A stretch of DNA of 10,384 nt from Syntrophobacteria bacterium (GTDB taxonomy: Bacteria; Desulfobacterota; DSWW01), in the NCBI GenBank assembly GCA_030145435.1, contig JAQYVQ010000441.1, positions 1 to 10,384 of the forward strand, given 5' to 3'. Position numbers and translations under genes: made by a program. The notes under the pieces were generated by a model. It saw nothing but the letters and a program-made list of their open reading frames with translations, was not told where the DNA came from and searched no databases. Below are positions 1 through 6,181 of this stretch, one piece after another. How positions within the stretch are numbered: the first letter of the stretch is position 1; every line of letters starts with the position of its first letter.

Positions 1-631
1 TCGGGTTGACCTCCATGATTTTCGCGGCATCCTGGAGCCTTGCCGCTGCCTGGAACTCCCCTTCCGCGTGGATGACCTTTGCCCGTTTGTCCCTCTCCGC
101 CTCGGCCTGCTTGGCCATGGCCCGCTGCATCTCCTGGGGCAAGTCGACGTGCTTCACCTCGACATTCGTGACCTTGACGCCCCACGGATCGGTTTGCCGA
201 TCCAGGATGTCCTGGAGGTTTTTATTGATCTTGTCCCTCTCCGCCAGGAGCTCGTCCAATTCCACCTGGCCCAGAACGCTCCGAAGGGTGGTCTGAGCAA
301 GCTGGGAGGTGGCGTACAGGAAGTTCTCCACCTGCACGACGGCGTTGTTCGAGTCCATGACCCGGAAATAGACGACCGCGTTGACCTTGATGGACACATT
401 GTCCCGTGTGATCACGTCCTGGGGAGGCACATCCAGCACGACGAGTCGGAGGCTCACCTTCTGCATCTTATCGATGATCGGGATCAGCAGGATCAGGCCG
501 GGCCCCTTCTCACCGATCAGCCTGCCGAGCCGGAAGATGACGCCTCGCTCGTACTCCTTCAGGACGCGGATGGCACTGGCCAGGATCAGCCCCAGGATCA
601 CAAATACGGCAATAATAGGCGTGGAAATCAT
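1..631 (-). CDS. Slipin / stomatin-like SPFH (band 7) membrane protein, C-terminus cut by window edge
   Basis: Membrane-anchored scaffold of the SPFH/band 7 family, expected to oligomerise on the cytoplasmic membrane and to partner the NfeD protease encoded just upstream. The visible 210 residues start at ATG 631-629 behind a good ribosome site (AGAGGAG, 6-nt spacing). Residues 4-20 form one hydrophobic anchor. The stomatin signature follows: EYERGVIFRLGR (26-37), GPGLILLIP (43-51), the DVPPQDVITRDNVS stretch (67-80), VYFRV (87-91) and the LRSVLGQVELDELLAERD block (116-133). From about 170 an Ala/Glu/Arg-rich coiled coil begins (QAEAERDKRAKVIHAEGE, 175-192). Slipins are usually about 250 residues, so some 40 or more are missing beyond base 1. 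It is second in a leftward operon, 42 nt after nfeD. The slipin call is secure; the biological substrate of the complex is unknown. Confidence 0.95.
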   Translation of the reverse strand, partial: MISTPIIAVFVILGLILASAIRVLKEYERGVIFRLGRLIGEKGPGLILLIPIIDKMQKVSLRLVVLDVPPQDVITRDNVSIKVNAVVYFRVMDSNNAVVQVENFLYATSQLAQTTLRSVLGQVELDELLAERDKINKNLQDILDRQTDPWGVKVTNVEVKHVDLPQEMQRAMAKQAEAERDKRAKVIHAEGEFQAAARLQDAAKIMEVNP

Positions 632-673
632 ACTCGTCTCCTCTCTGAAAAAGTGTGGTGGATCACATCCATC

Positions 674-2011
674 CTATTTCGAGACTCTTTTCACTCTCAA
701 GGTCAACTCGGACACACTGACGATCTCGACGGTGTCCCCCGGCTCGAACTCATCCTCGCTCTGTGCATTCCAGTATTCCCCGTGGACAAAGACCTTCCCC
801 TCCGGCTTGATCGGGTTCACCACTCTCGCCCGCTTACCGATCAGTCCCTCCTGCCCGGTCGTAGGCTGCCTCATCTGAGCCCGCAAGGCAAAGGACATGG
901 CGAACAGGAAGAAGCCGGCCGTGGTGGCCACCATGGGGACGATCACGTACCAGGAAACGCGAAGCGCGGGATCCGGGGACTCGATGAGCATCAGGGATCC
1001 CAGGAGCAAAGCCACGACCCCCCCCAGCGAGAGGACCCCGTAGCTGACCACCTTGATCTCGGCGATGAACATGATGATGGCCAGCAGGATGAGCAGAACC
1101 CCCGCATAGTTCACGGGAAGCGTCTGCAGGGCGAAGAAGGCGAGGATGAGGCAGATCGCGCCGAACACGCCCGGGAAGATGACGCCCGGGTTCGACAATT
1201 CGAAGAACAGCCCGTAAAAGCCCAGCATCATCAGGATGTAGGCAATGTTCGGGTTGCTCAGCGTATCGAGGACCCGGTACCTCCAACCCATTTCCGACTT
1301 CCGGACGGGAAGGTCTTTCAGGGCCAGGGTTCTCTTCCCCCAAACCGTCTCGACTTCCCTTCCCTCTACCTTCTCGATCAGCTCCGAAACGCTCGAAGCC
1401 ACCAAATCGATGACCTTCAACTCCAGGGCCTTCTGGGCAGACACAGACTCGCTTTCTCGGACCGCATTCACGGCCCACTCCACATTTCTTCCCCTCTGTT
1501 CTGCCAGGCTCTTGGCGTAGGCGGCGGCATCGTTTTCCACCTTCTTGAGCATCGTCTCGTCCATCTTGCCTCCCCCCAACCCCACCGGATGCGCCGCCCC
1601 GATATTCGTGCCCGGGGCCATTGCCGCCACATGGGCCGCAATCGTTATCAGGACGCCCGCCGAGGCAGCCCGCGCTCCGCTCGGCGCGACATACACGATA
1701 ACAGGGACAGGGGAGTTCAGGATGGACTGCACGATGTCCCGCATCGCGGTGTCCAGGCCGCCCGGTGTATCCAACTCAAGGATGACGCATGCGGCCCCGC
1801 TGGAGGCCGCCTCCTTCACCCCGTTGTCGATGTAATCGCTGATCACGGGGTTGATCGTGCTTTTTACCGTCAACTGGAGGATGTAGCCCTTCGAGGCATC
1901 GGGAGAAGGCACGAGAACCAGACCCAACCCGAGCAGGAGCACGAACACGGAGACCAGGCGAGGCCCCCTTGATGTGCTCAGAGGGCAAAACTTCTTCCTT
2001 TTTCCTTTCAT
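674..2011 (-). CDS. nfeD: NfeD-family membrane-bound serine protease (ClpP-class)
   Basis: 445-residue long-form NfeD. A signal/anchor segment lies at 18-36. A ClpP/crotonase-like protease domain follows (about 43-225), with LELDTPGGLDTAM (78-90) and the nucleophile motif RAASAGV, giving Ser117. The KVENDAAAYAKSLAEQRGRN block (157-176) probably carries the general-base Lys157, as in the Ser-Lys dyad of Pyrococcus PH1510. Four or five membrane helices occupy about 256-376. The C-terminal NfeD OB-fold domain covers about 385-445 (GLIGKRARV, EFEPGDTVEIVSV). In Pyrococcus the homologous protease cleaves the C-terminal hydrophobic part of the adjacent stomatin, and the same neighbour is present here. 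ATG at 2011-2009 has AGGAG about 11 nt upstream. It is first in the nfeD-slipin operon, with its promoter expected in 2012-2206. Substrate in this organism is inferred only. Confidence 0.95.
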   Translation of the reverse strand: MKGKRKKFCPLSTSRGPRLVSVFVLLLGLGLVLVPSPDASKGYILQLTVKSTINPVISDYIDNGVKEAASSGAACVILELDTPGGLDTAMRDIVQSILNSPVPVIVYVAPSGARAASAGVLITIAAHVAAMAPGTNIGAAHPVGLGGGKMDETMLKKVENDAAAYAKSLAEQRGRNVEWAVNAVRESESVSAQKALELKVIDLVASSVSELIEKVEGREVETVWGKRTLALKDLPVRKSEMGWRYRVLDTLSNPNIAYILMMLGFYGLFFELSNPGVIFPGVFGAICLILAFFALQTLPVNYAGVLLILLAIIMFIAEIKVVSYGVLSLGGVVALLLGSLMLIESPDPALRVSWYVIVPMVATTAGFFLFAMSFALRAQMRQPTTGQEGLIGKRARVVNPIKPEGKVFVHGEYWNAQSEDEFEPGDTVEIVSVSELTLRVKRVSK

Positions 2012-2072
2012 GGTAATCTCATCTCCTGTTCAAGCTTTTACAGAAAACTTACGAACCTTTATAGAAGAGTTC

Positions 2073-2101
2073 ATATCCAATATACTATACTCTCTGGATA
2101 T
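2073..2101. repeat. Perfect inverted repeat, 7-bp arms and 15-bp spacer, flanking candidate -10 boxes
   Basis: ATATCCA (2073-2079) and TGGATAT (2095-2101) are exact reverse complements. Arm centres are 22 bp apart, two helical turns, the spacing expected for a dimeric regulator binding one face of DNA. The spacer carries the two TATACT hexamers. An operator is a reasonable reading. Chance occurrence in AT-rich DNA cannot be excluded. Confidence 0.4.
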
Positions 2102-2159
2102 CTTCCTAGGGACCTTCACCTCTATCAGGTTAGATGCGAAATATGCAGAACCATTGCCA

Positions 2160-2183
2160 GGCTTTTTGAATCATTAAAAAGCC
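2160..2183. repeat. Perfect 8-bp inverted repeat (hairpin) just upstream of the phospholipase ribosome site
   Basis: GGCTTTTT (2160-2167) pairs exactly with AAAAAGCC (2176-2183). One G-U and one A-U pair could extend the stem inward to leave a 4-nt loop. It ends 11 nt before the GAGGGA ribosome site, so in mRNA it would form a leader hairpin next to the initiation region; as DNA it could be an operator. It is AT-rich and lacks a following T-run long enough to call it a terminator. Confidence 0.4.
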
Positions 2184-2206
2184 GTTTCTTTATGAGGGAA
2201 ATCTTC

Positions 2207-3154
2207 ATGGCTTACGCAGTCGGATTCATCGTGGCCTTCTTTGTCTGGCTCTTCCTCCCGGAGAAGGCCTTTGCCTGGGGTCCGGTCACCCACCTCCAAC
2301 TGGGCATCGAAGCCCTTCGGCACACCAGCCTCCTCGGCCACAGCCTCCGCATGGTCCTGGAGGCCTTCCCCTACGACTATCTCTACGGATGCATCGGTGC
2401 GGACATCATCTTTGCCAAAGGCCTCGCCAAAATCCATGACCACTCCCACAACTGGCTGGTGGGGTTCTCGGTCCTGGAGGAAGCCAACTCCCCGCCACAA
2501 GAGGCCTTTGCTTATGGATACCTCAGCCATCTGGCGGCGGACACCGTTGCCCACAACTATTTCGTCCCCGAGTGTTACGTGCGAACCTACCCGACCAAGA
2601 CCCTTCGGCACGCCTATTGGGAAGTGCGGTTCGACAGCCTGGAAAACAACGAACTCTGGGCCCTCGCCCGGGAGATCGTTCGCCTGCCACAGCACGCAGA
2701 AGACGATGACTTGCTGGAACGGGTTGTGAAAAGAACCCTCTTCTCCTTCAAGACCGACAAGCGGATATTTTCGAGCCTGCTGGTCCTGAATCGGATGGAG
2801 CAATGGCAGAAAATGCTCGACAACCTGTCGGAGAGATCCGTCTGGACCCTTACGGACCGTGACGCAGCCAAATACCGGGAACTTTCCTTCAAGAACGCCC
2901 TCGATTTCCTTCTGCATCTCGAACGGGCCGATTGTATGAAGATGGACCCGACGGGAAAGGATGCGCTGCTGTCGGCGAAATGGATTCGCAGGAACCTTCG
3001 GGCGTTGGACAGGAGGGGAAAGCTGGAGCCCGACTTCCTTGCTCAGGCACTCAAGGCGCTTCAACCGGAAAACGGCCAGGGGGTTTTCCCGGGTAACGGG
3101 CGGCGACTGCGTTCTCACACCCCGGACGGCGCATCCAAATCTCGCCTTCTGTAA
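2207..3154 (+). CDS. Secreted zinc-dependent phospholipase C family protein
   Basis: Homologue of the zinc-dependent phospholipase C family (Bacillus cereus PC-PLC fold), expected to hydrolyse phospholipid head groups outside the cytoplasm. Start: ATG 2207 has GAGGGA with 7-nt spacing; an in-frame ATG at 2192 has no ribosome site but would add a basic residue (MREIF) to the signal peptide. Numbering below is from 2192. A hydrophobic signal segment (7-23) ends in AFA, with predicted cleavage before Trp29, giving an N-terminal Trp as in B. cereus PLC where Trp1 binds zinc. Further candidate ligands appear in family order: His34, Asp71 (GADI), the HDHSHNW cluster (82-88), His113/Asp117/His121 in GYLSHLAADTVAHNYFVP, and His140/Glu144 (HAYWE). 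All metal-site positions seem present. The C-terminal part (about 160-320) is not recognised. It stands alone, convergent with coaBC. Natural substrate unknown. Confidence 0.87.
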   Translation: MAYAVGFIVAFFVWLFLPEKAFAWGPVTHLQLGIEALRHTSLLGHSLRMVLEAFPYDYLYGCIGADIIFAKGLAKIHDHSHNWLVGFSVLEEANSPPQEAFAYGYLSHLAADTVAHNYFVPECYVRTYPTKTLRHAYWEVRFDSLENNELWALAREIVRLPQHAEDDDLLERVVKRTLFSFKTDKRIFSSLLVLNRMEQWQKMLDNLSERSVWTLTDRDAAKYRELSFKNALDFLLHLERADCMKMDPTGKDALLSAKWIRRNLRALDRRGKLEPDFLAQALKALQPENGQGVFPGNGRRLRSHTPDGASKSRLL

Positions 3155-3164
3155 GACCCACCTC

Positions 3165-4406
3165 CTACGTCTTCCTTCGGCGCCCTTTTCCAGGATTGCT
3201 CCGCAAGATCCCAATCTGGTCGAGCACCCTGTGAGCCAGGACACGCTTCGGAAGAAGAGGTAACTCAGAAATGCTCCCATCCTTCCCGATTATCTTAACC
3301 TGATTGCTGTCGGACTGAAATCCAATCTCCTTTCTCGACACATCGTTGGCCACGATGAGGTCCAGGTTCTTCTTCTCGAGTTTCGCTCTCGCATTCTTGA
3401 CCAGGGATTGCGTCTCCGCCGCAAAGCCGATGAGGAGCCTGTCTTCTTTCTTTTGTCCCAACTCGAGCAGGATGTCCGGCGTTGTCTTCAGCTTCAGTGT
3501 CAGGGACGCATCCTGCTTCTTCACCTTCTGTTTCGCACGGCTCGCAGGCGCGAAATCAGACACGGCCGCTGCCATGACGACGGTGGTGGAGGCCGGGAAG
3601 GCTTTCATCACGGCCTTTCGCATCTCCTCGGCACTCCGTACCCGCACGAGCTCCACGTCGAGCGGTGGAGCACAGCTCGTCGGTCCGCTGATCAGGGTAA
3701 CCTTCGCGCCCCTCTGTGCGGCAGCGCGAGCGATCGCATACCCCATCTTCCCGGAGGAGGGGTTCGTGAGAAACCTGACCGGATCGATCGCTTCTTCCGT
3801 GGGCCCGGCCGTGACAAGGATATGCTCCTCTGTCAGATCCTTCGGAGCGAGTCGGCCGACGACTTGTTCTACGATGTCTCCCGGGTCGGCGAGTCTTCCA
3901 ACGCCCTCATACCCACAGGCGAGCTCGCCTTCCTCCGGCTCGATGAAGAGGTATCCGAAACGCTTCAACCGCTCGATGTTTTCCTGCGTGATCGGATTCT
4001 GGTACATGTTCACGTTCATGGAGGGGGCAAAAATCACGGGAATCCTGGTGGCGGCACAGACCATGGTCGTGAGCAAGTCGTCCGCCACGCCGGCCGCGAC
4101 CTTGCCCAGCACGTTCGCCGTAGCAGGGGCGATCAGAAGAAGGCTGGACCGATCCACGAGGGATATGTGGCCGATTTTCTGCTCCTGGGTCAAGTGAAAG
4201 GTTTCGGTCCAGACCGGGTTTCCCGAGAGCACCTGCAGGGTCAGGGGCGTGATGAACTCCTGGGCGTTTCGGGTCATCACGACATGTACGTCCAAGCCCT
4301 CCTTGACCAGGGACCGGACGATCTCGGCCGCTTTGTACGCGGCGATGCCCCCGGTCACTCCCACCAGGACGGTCGCAGGAATCTCTGTTACGTTCGGTTC
4401 CATCAT
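3165..4406 (-). CDS. coaBC: Bifunctional phosphopantothenoylcysteine decarboxylase / phosphopantothenate-cysteine ligase (Dfp)
   Basis: Catalyses two successive steps of coenzyme A synthesis in the cytoplasm: ligation of phosphopantothenate to cysteine (CoaB) and FMN-dependent decarboxylation to 4'-phosphopantetheine (CoaC). The CoaC half (about 10-185) has GVTGGIAAYKAAEIVR (16-31), catalytic His80 in GHISL, the PSMNVNM motif (128-134, Asn131) and the substrate-clamp Cys164 in ELACGYEGVGRL. The CoaB half (about 195-400) has VTAGPTEEAIDPVRF (198-212), TNPSSGKMG (214-222, Asn215), MAAAVSDF (278-285), the Lys-rich KVKK (294-297) and GFAAET (327-332). 413 residues is normal for the family (about 400). 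The start ATGATG directly follows the CoaD stop codon, so translation is probably coupled to the upstream gene that supplies the next enzyme of the pathway. The short basic C-terminus is unremarkable. Confidence 0.97.
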   Translation of the reverse strand: MMEPNVTEIPATVLVGVTGGIAAYKAAEIVRSLVKEGLDVHVVMTRNAQEFITPLTLQVLSGNPVWTETFHLTQEQKIGHISLVDRSSLLLIAPATANVLGKVAAGVADDLLTTMVCAATRIPVIFAPSMNVNMYQNPITQENIERLKRFGYLFIEPEEGELACGYEGVGRLADPGDIVEQVVGRLAPKDLTEEHILVTAGPTEEAIDPVRFLTNPSSGKMGYAIARAAAQRGAKVTLISGPTSCAPPLDVELVRVRSAEEMRKAVMKAFPASTTVVMAAAVSDFAPASRAKQKVKKQDASLTLKLKTTPDILLELGQKKEDRLLIGFAAETQSLVKNARAKLEKKNLDLIVANDVSRKEIGFQSDSNQVKIIGKDGSISELPLLPKRVLAHRVLDQIGILRSNPGKGRRRKT

Positions 4407-5528
4407 CTAGACTTTGAGCTTCTCGCTCAATTTCTTTTCCACGGCGGGAGGAAGCATTTCCCCGACAGCCCCCCCCAGCGAAACGATTTCTTTGATGATC
4501 GAGGAACTGTGGTACAGGTACTTCCCTTCTGTCATCATGTAGACCTGCTCCACATTCGGATCCAGGGACTTGTTCGCCAGGGCCATCTGGAATTCATAGT
4601 CGAAGTCCGTCACGGTCCGGATCCCACGAAGAATCGCCTGTGCCTGCCTCGTGCGGACATAGTCCACCAGGAGCCCGGAAAAGGAATCGACCTCTACGTC
4701 AGGCTCACCCTTGAAGACTTCCTGCATCATGCCCACGCGCTCTTCAACCGAAAAGGTGCCGCTCTTTGTCGTGTTGATGGCGACCGCAACGATGATCCGG
4801 TCGAAGATTTTCAGGGCCCGTTTCACGATATTCACATGGCCATAGGTGATCGGGTCAAAAGAGCCCGGGTAGATCACACAGTTTTCTATCTTCGCTTTCC
4901 CTTTACCGCCCATCGTCTCTCTCTCTTCTCCCGGCTGGTAGTTCAAAAAGGTGAGCAGGGTATTGCCGTATCGCCTCTCCCCCTCCACGACGAAGCCCGC
5001 AGGAACACAAGCAAAAGCGTCTTTTTGAGCGTGCTCGAAGACAATCCTAGCACGTTCTTTTAATAAAGCAAACCGATGGAGCCCCTCCAGGATTCGCTCC
5101 TTTCCTTCCGCACCGTAGGGTGGATCCAGAAACACCAGGTCACACGGTTCGGCCAGGGCCTCTCGGATCCTCGCAAGCCCCTCCGGCAGCCTGGTTCGAA
5201 AAACAACCGCTCGGCCGTCCAGTTCACACTTCCTGAGATTCTCCCGGATCGCATGTACGCACTCGTGTTTCTCGTCACAGAAGACGGCACGCTCGGCGCC
5301 ACGACTCAATGCCTCGATCCCCAGGGCACCGCTGCCCGCAAAGGCATCCAATACAATGCTACCCTCCACCGTGTCCCCGAGGATCGAAAACAGAGCCTCT
5401 CGTATCCTGTCCTGCGTCGGCCTCACACCCTTCCCCGGCGGAACCCCCAGCCTGCGGCCCCGGACGAACCCGCCTACCACACGCAATCCTCGATGACGGC
5501 TTGGCGCCTTCTTCTGTGACACGGTCAC
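4407..5528 (-). CDS. rsmD-coaD: RsmD-CoaD fusion: 16S rRNA G966 N2-methyltransferase joined to phosphopantetheine adenylyltransferase
   Basis: One uninterrupted 373-codon frame holds two complete enzymes. Residues 1-205 match RsmD, which methylates G966 of 16S rRNA with S-adenosylmethionine: RPTQDRIREALFSIL (36-50), SAM motif DAFAGSGALGIEAL (61-74), catalytic DPPY (135-138), YGNTLLTFL (187-195). Residues 206-373 match CoaD, which adenylates 4'-phosphopantetheine to dephospho-CoA: YPGSFDPITYGH (220-231) with the T/HxGH nucleotidyltransferase motif, RGIRTVTDFDYE (301-312), and SSSIIKEI (341-348). Each part has normal stand-alone length (about 198 and 159 residues in E. coli) with no linker, as if a stop codon had been lost. 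Met206 (4913-4911) is a plausible independent CoaD start behind a GA-rich ribosome site. The gene starts with GTG overlapping the RNase stop by 4 nt, and its TAG abuts coaBC. Confidence 0.93.
   Translation of the reverse strand: MTVSQKKAPSRHRGLRVVGGFVRGRRLGVPPGKGVRPTQDRIREALFSILGDTVEGSIVLDAFAGSGALGIEALSRGAERAVFCDEKHECVHAIRENLRKCELDGRAVVFRTRLPEGLARIREALAEPCDLVFLDPPYGAEGKERILEGLHRFALLKERARIVFEHAQKDAFACVPAGFVVEGERRYGNTLLTFLNYQPGEERETMGGKGKAKIENCVIYPGSFDPITYGHVNIVKRALKIFDRIIVAVAINTTKSGTFSVEERVGMMQEVFKGEPDVEVDSFSGLLVDYVRTRQAQAILRGIRTVTDFDYEFQMALANKSLDPNVEQVYMMTEGKYLYHSSSIIKEIVSLGGAVGEMLPPAVEKKLSEKLKV
4911..4932 (-). promoter_or_regulatory. Possible internal ribosome site and ATG for separate CoaD
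   Basis: Inside the rsmD-coaD frame, reading leftwards, a run of GA repeats (GAGAAGAGAGAGAG, 4930-4917) sits 3 nt upstream of an in-frame ATG (4913-4911) that falls exactly at the domain boundary and would give a 168-residue CoaD. This is the remnant or the working start of an unfused coaD. Whether both fused and free CoaD are made cannot be told from sequence. Confidence 0.45.
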
Positions 5529-6031
5529 CCCGTCGGCGGCTCCTGTACGCCCTTTCGATCAAAACGCAGCATGGAAACCACCTCTTCCATTCTTTTTCGG
5601 TGCGTGCCCGCCCAGTAGACCTTGTCGCAGGATCTGCATCCGCGAAAGGCGAACATCGAACCGGCAACATAGTCCGGAATCCTTCCGTACGCCTCCTCCG
5701 ACGCCAGATTCTCCAGCGGAAGGTTGCACAGTAAGCATCGTGTCAACATTCTTTCCGGGCAGACGTCGAGCGAAAGGGCCACCACCACCTGCCGCAATTG
5801 ATCCTCCCAGCCGTCGCTCCTGACGAGCACATGGCCGCCAACCCCTCGACACTGGACCAGCTGGGTATCTCGCGTCAAGAGGACACGACCCGAATCGGCG
5901 TGCAGCTTGAGGAGTTCCCGATCGTCTATCTCCCTGAAGTACCACGTGTCGAATCCCAGGATGCGAAGCCAGCGGGCCAGGCGGCCGAGCATGGAATCCA
6001 CCACGAATTGTGGAGTCTTCTCCGGATCCAC
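5525..6031 (-). CDS. Mut7-C RNase domain protein (PIN-like fold plus zinc ribbon, DUF82 family)
   Basis: 168 residues if the GTG at 6031 is used. The Mut7-C block starts at about residue 9: FVVDSMLGRLARWLRILGFDT (9-29), with the first acidic residue Asp12 of the PIN-like nuclease site, IDDREL (35-40), and LLTRDTQL (51-58) with Asp55. A treble-clef/zinc-ribbon follows with Cys99-x2-Cys102 and Cys132-x2-Cys135 (CRSCDKVYWAGTH). This architecture is the stand-alone bacterial Mut7-C protein, a predicted endoribonuclease whose RNA target is unknown. GTG codons at residues 10 and 11 or ATG 14 are other possible starts; most homologues begin just before the VDSMLG motif, so the true start may be at 6004. 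It is first in the operon with rsmD-coaD and coaBC. Its TGA overlaps the rsmD GTG (GTGA), so the genes are probably translationally coupled and a link to rRNA or translation can be suspected. Confidence 0.88.
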   Translation of the reverse strand: MDPEKTPQFVVDSMLGRLARWLRILGFDTWYFREIDDRELLKLHADSGRVLLTRDTQLVQCRGVGGHVLVRSDGWEDQLRQVVVALSLDVCPERMLTRCLLCNLPLENLASEEAYGRIPDYVAGSMFAFRGCRSCDKVYWAGTHRKRMEEVVSMLRFDRKGVQEPPTG

Positions 6032-6181
6032 GAGATAGGGCCCCTATTTTGCAGAGGTTCTTTGACACTCGAGAAACGGCTGTGTTAGCTTTCTACCTCT
6101 CTCTTCATATGCCCATTTTCCTTCTAAAACAATAGGCTTACAAGACTTTTTCCGGGATCTTCCACAGGGGAGGGTTGTTCC
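6032..6181. promoter_or_regulatory. Divergent intergenic region between the Mut7-C operon and tolC
   Basis: 150 bases without a gene. Toward tolC there is a perfect -35 hexamer TTGACA (6062-6067), but the matching -10 region (near 6085-6091, TTAGCT/TAGCTT) is poor. Toward the RNase operon, TTGTAA (6143-6138) and GAAAAT (6120-6115) are 17 bp apart and each match the consensus at 4 of 6 positions. AGGGGAGGG (6166-6174) is the strong tolC ribosome site. A near-palindrome at 6035-6047 is listed separately. Promoters are candidates only. Confidence 0.4.
6035..6047. repeat. 13-bp palindrome at the 5' end of the Mut7-C gene
   Basis: ATAGGG (6035-6040) and CCCTAT (6042-6047) are perfect inverted arms around a single C. 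On the minus strand it covers the only G-rich stretch that could act as ribosome site for the GTG at 6031-6029. It could be a small operator, or a chance palindrome. Confidence 0.35.

Larger units (their letters stand above)
2012..2206. promoter_or_regulatory. AT-rich divergent promoter region between nfeD and the phospholipase gene
   Basis: About 195 bases with clearly lower GC than the flanking genes, lying between diverging reading frames. On the plus strand two overlapping TATACT hexamers occur (2081-2086 and 2086-2091). TTTATA at 2058-2063 could be a weak -35 for the first, at 17-bp spacing. No convincing promoter for the nfeD direction could be picked by eye, although AT-rich -10-like hexamers exist on that strand. 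Two perfect inverted repeats lie inside and are listed separately. The phospholipase ribosome site GAGGGA (2194-2199) is at the right end. Regulatory role is inferred from layout. Confidence 0.5.

Noticed and set aside
68..1972. Very long open frame on the plus strand (634 codons)
   Set aside because: It is the antisense of the slipin and nfeD genes; its protein is His/Asp/Gln-rich low-complexity without recognisable domains, while the minus strand gives textbook families.
3143..3190. Possible bidirectional terminator between the phospholipase gene and coaBC
   Set aside because: CGCC/GGCG and AAGAC/GTCTT can pair around a mismatched internal loop and a short CCCTTTT follows, but the stem is poor and overlaps both coding ends; not strong enough to annotate.
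2174..3280. Minus-strand open frame opposite the phospholipase gene
   Set aside because: No domain seen; the plus-strand frame carries a signal peptide and all zinc-ligand motifs.
4890..4940. RsmD-CoaD fusion as a simple sequencing frameshift
   Set aside because: Both domains are in the same frame and the junction has ordinary coding sequence; only a substituted stop codon, not an indel, would explain an artefact, so I keep the fusion with that caveat.
3408..5063. Long plus-strand open frame (551 codons)
   Set aside because: Antisense shadow of coaBC and coaD; no ribosome site and no family resemblance.
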